From Paenibacillus sp. RC334 (GTDB lineage: Bacteria > Bacillota > Bacilli > Paenibacillales > Paenibacillaceae), in contig NZ_CP125370.1 of assembly GCF_030034735.1 (NCBI RefSeq), positions 310,001 through 374,000 of the forward strand: 64,000 nucleotides of DNA, given 5' to 3'. Position numbers and translations under genes: made by a program. The notes below the pieces were generated by a model. That model saw only the letters and a list, made by a program, of their open reading frames with translations, did no database searches and was not told the origin of the DNA. Shown here piece by piece: positions 62,956 through 64,000 of the stretch (positions are counted from its first letter, which is position 1; each line of letters begins with the position of its first letter).

Positions 62956-64000
62956 ATGGAAAACCGTGTGACCGACGGTGACAAGCAGACAACGCTTCAT
63001 ATTACGGGGATGTCCTGTGCTGCCTGCGCCAGCCGTATTGAAAAAGGTTTGAATCGAATAGACGGCGTGGCGCAGGCTAATGTGAATCTGGCTCTGGAGC
63101 AGGCGTCGATATCGTATGATCCGAAGCAGGCCGACATTCCGGATTTTCGCGATAAAATTGCTTCGCTTGGCTTTGGAACCGTGAGTGAGGAAGCCAATCT
63201 GAATGTGACGGGCATGACATGCGCAGCCTGCGCGACCCGGATTGAAAAGGGTCTGAACCGGATGCCGGGTGTGACGGGCGCTACGGTGAATTTGGCGATG
63301 GAAACAGCGCATGTGGAATATGCGGCGGGAAGTATTGCGGTCGGTGATCTGGTGAGCAAGATTGAGCAGCTTGGCTATGGAGCCATCCCGCAGAGTGCCG
63401 AGGATAACATCGCAGACGTGCGCAGCAAAGATTTGAATCGTAAAAAATGGAAGTGGATCGTATCTGCGGTGCTGTCGCTTCCGCTGTTGTGGGCGATGGT
63501 GGCTCATTTCTCCTTTACCTCATGGATTTATGTGCCTGGCTTATTTCTGAACCCGTGGTTCCAGCTTGTGCTGGCTACACCGATCCAGTTTATCATTGGA
63601 TGGCAGTTCTATGTAGGTGCGTACAAAGCACTGCGTAATGGCGGCTCGAATATGGATGTACTGGTTGCACTGGGCACGTCTGCGGCTTATTTCTACAGTT
63701 TGTACCTTACATTGCGACCGTCTACCGTGATGGACAGCATGGGAGGTATGGCAGGGATGCCTGTCATGAAAATGCCTGAACTGTACTATGAGACAAGCGC
63801 GGTGCTGATTACGCTCATTCTCGTCGGTAAATGGTTCGAGGCAGTAGCCAAGGGCCGTTCGTCCGAGGCGATCAAGAGCCTGATGAGTCTCCAGGCGACA
63901 ACAGCGCGTGTGGTACGTGATGGGCAAGAGCTTGATATACCGATTGAGCAGGTTCGTGTGAAGGACATTTTTATTGTACGTCCCGGCGAGAAAATTCCTG
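62956..64000 (+). CDS. copA: Copper-exporting P-type ATPase CopA (cut by window end)
   Basis: The first 348 residues are visible and run off the window. Two heavy-metal domains with GMSCAAC (near residue 20) and GMTCAAC (near 90) are followed by the first membrane helices (WIVSAVLSLPLLWAMVAHF, FQLVLATPIQFIIGWQFY, NGGSNMDVLVALGTSAAYFYSLYL) and the start of the actuator domain. The Cys-Pro-Cys and phosphorylation DKTGT motifs lie beyond the end. A Met-rich loop (MDSMGGMAGMPVMKMPE) lies between helices. AGGAGGAG precedes the ATG. Confidence 0.95.
   Translation, partial: MENRVTDGDKQTTLHITGMSCAACASRIEKGLNRIDGVAQANVNLALEQASISYDPKQADIPDFRDKIASLGFGTVSEEANLNVTGMTCAACATRIEKGLNRMPGVTGATVNLAMETAHVEYAAGSIAVGDLVSKIEQLGYGAIPQSAEDNIADVRSKDLNRKKWKWIVSAVLSLPLLWAMVAHFSFTSWIYVPGLFLNPWFQLVLATPIQFIIGWQFYVGAYKALRNGGSNMDVLVALGTSAAYFYSLYLTLRPSTVMDSMGGMAGMPVMKMPELYYETSAVLITLILVGKWFEAVAKGRSSEAIKSLMSLQATTARVVRDGQELDIPIEQVRVKDIFIVRPGEKIP

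Overview
The window looks like chromosomal DNA of a low-to-moderate GC, endospore-type Firmicute, most likely a Paenibacillus close to P. polymyxa. The reasons are strong AGGAGG-type ribosome binding sites, a Bacillus-type Fnr with C-terminal cysteines, BsdBCD, GlnQHMP and YesM/YesN-like sets, and the conserved Bacillales tRNA order (Asn-Ser-Glu-Val-Met-Asp-Phe-Thr-Tyr-His-Gln). No phage, IS element or CRISPR array was seen.

Layout. 1-1.8 kb: 16 intact tRNA genes preceded by two decayed ones (Asn-like, Ser-like), closed by a terminator. 1.8-5.2 kb: an NreABC-like GAF / response regulator / PAS-kinase set (minus strand), divergent from an Fnr gene with a near-consensus Fnr box between them. 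5.5 kb: a small Fur-box gene. 5.9-12.1 kb: a CUT1 sugar ABC transporter with a YesM-type kinase and YesN-type regulator. 12.1-16.1 kb: LysR regulator divergent from bsdBCD (prenyl-FMN phenolic acid decarboxylase) plus an FMN-binding protein. 16.2-19.9 kb: a serine hydrolase and a secreted protein of nine Ig-like repeats. 20-21.9 kb: L-serine dehydratase behind a tandem glycine riboswitch. 22.1-23.7 kb: a secreted OB-fold protein. 24-30.7 kb: a peptide-type ABC operon whose first permease is frameshifted, followed by a LysR gene whose start codon is ACG. 30.8-33.7 kb: glutamine-type ABC transporter.

34.6-44.9 kb is the most striking part. A tandem pair of c-di-GMP-I (GEMM) riboswitches leads a minus-strand array: a secreted transglutaminase-like protein, a giant LPQTG adhesin, a sortase, a second paralogous LPQTG adhesin, and a GGDEF diguanylate cyclase. 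Both adhesin genes carry the same ~50-base conserved leader element (GTTGAATATA box plus a CCGGG/CCCGG hairpin) that I cannot assign to a known family. The inference is a surface-adhesion module switched by c-di-GMP that carries its own c-di-GMP synthase.

45-64 kb: AraC regulator; a 0.7 kb gene-poor gap holding a perfect TGTGA-N6-TCACA site; a DUF445 protein; a pyrimidine-dimer glycosylase family protein; a badly decayed hybrid histidine kinase next to its probable partner response regulator; a HypR/HypO-like redox pair; a GH18 protein; the ycnJ-ycnI copper genes; a GGDEF/HD-GYP protein; a 31-residue membrane peptide with a DUF5317 protein; a Bcr/CflA exporter; and csoR-copZ-copA with two copper operators, copA being cut by the window end.

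All assignments come from reading the sequence. No database search was run, and protein family names rest on recognised motifs.
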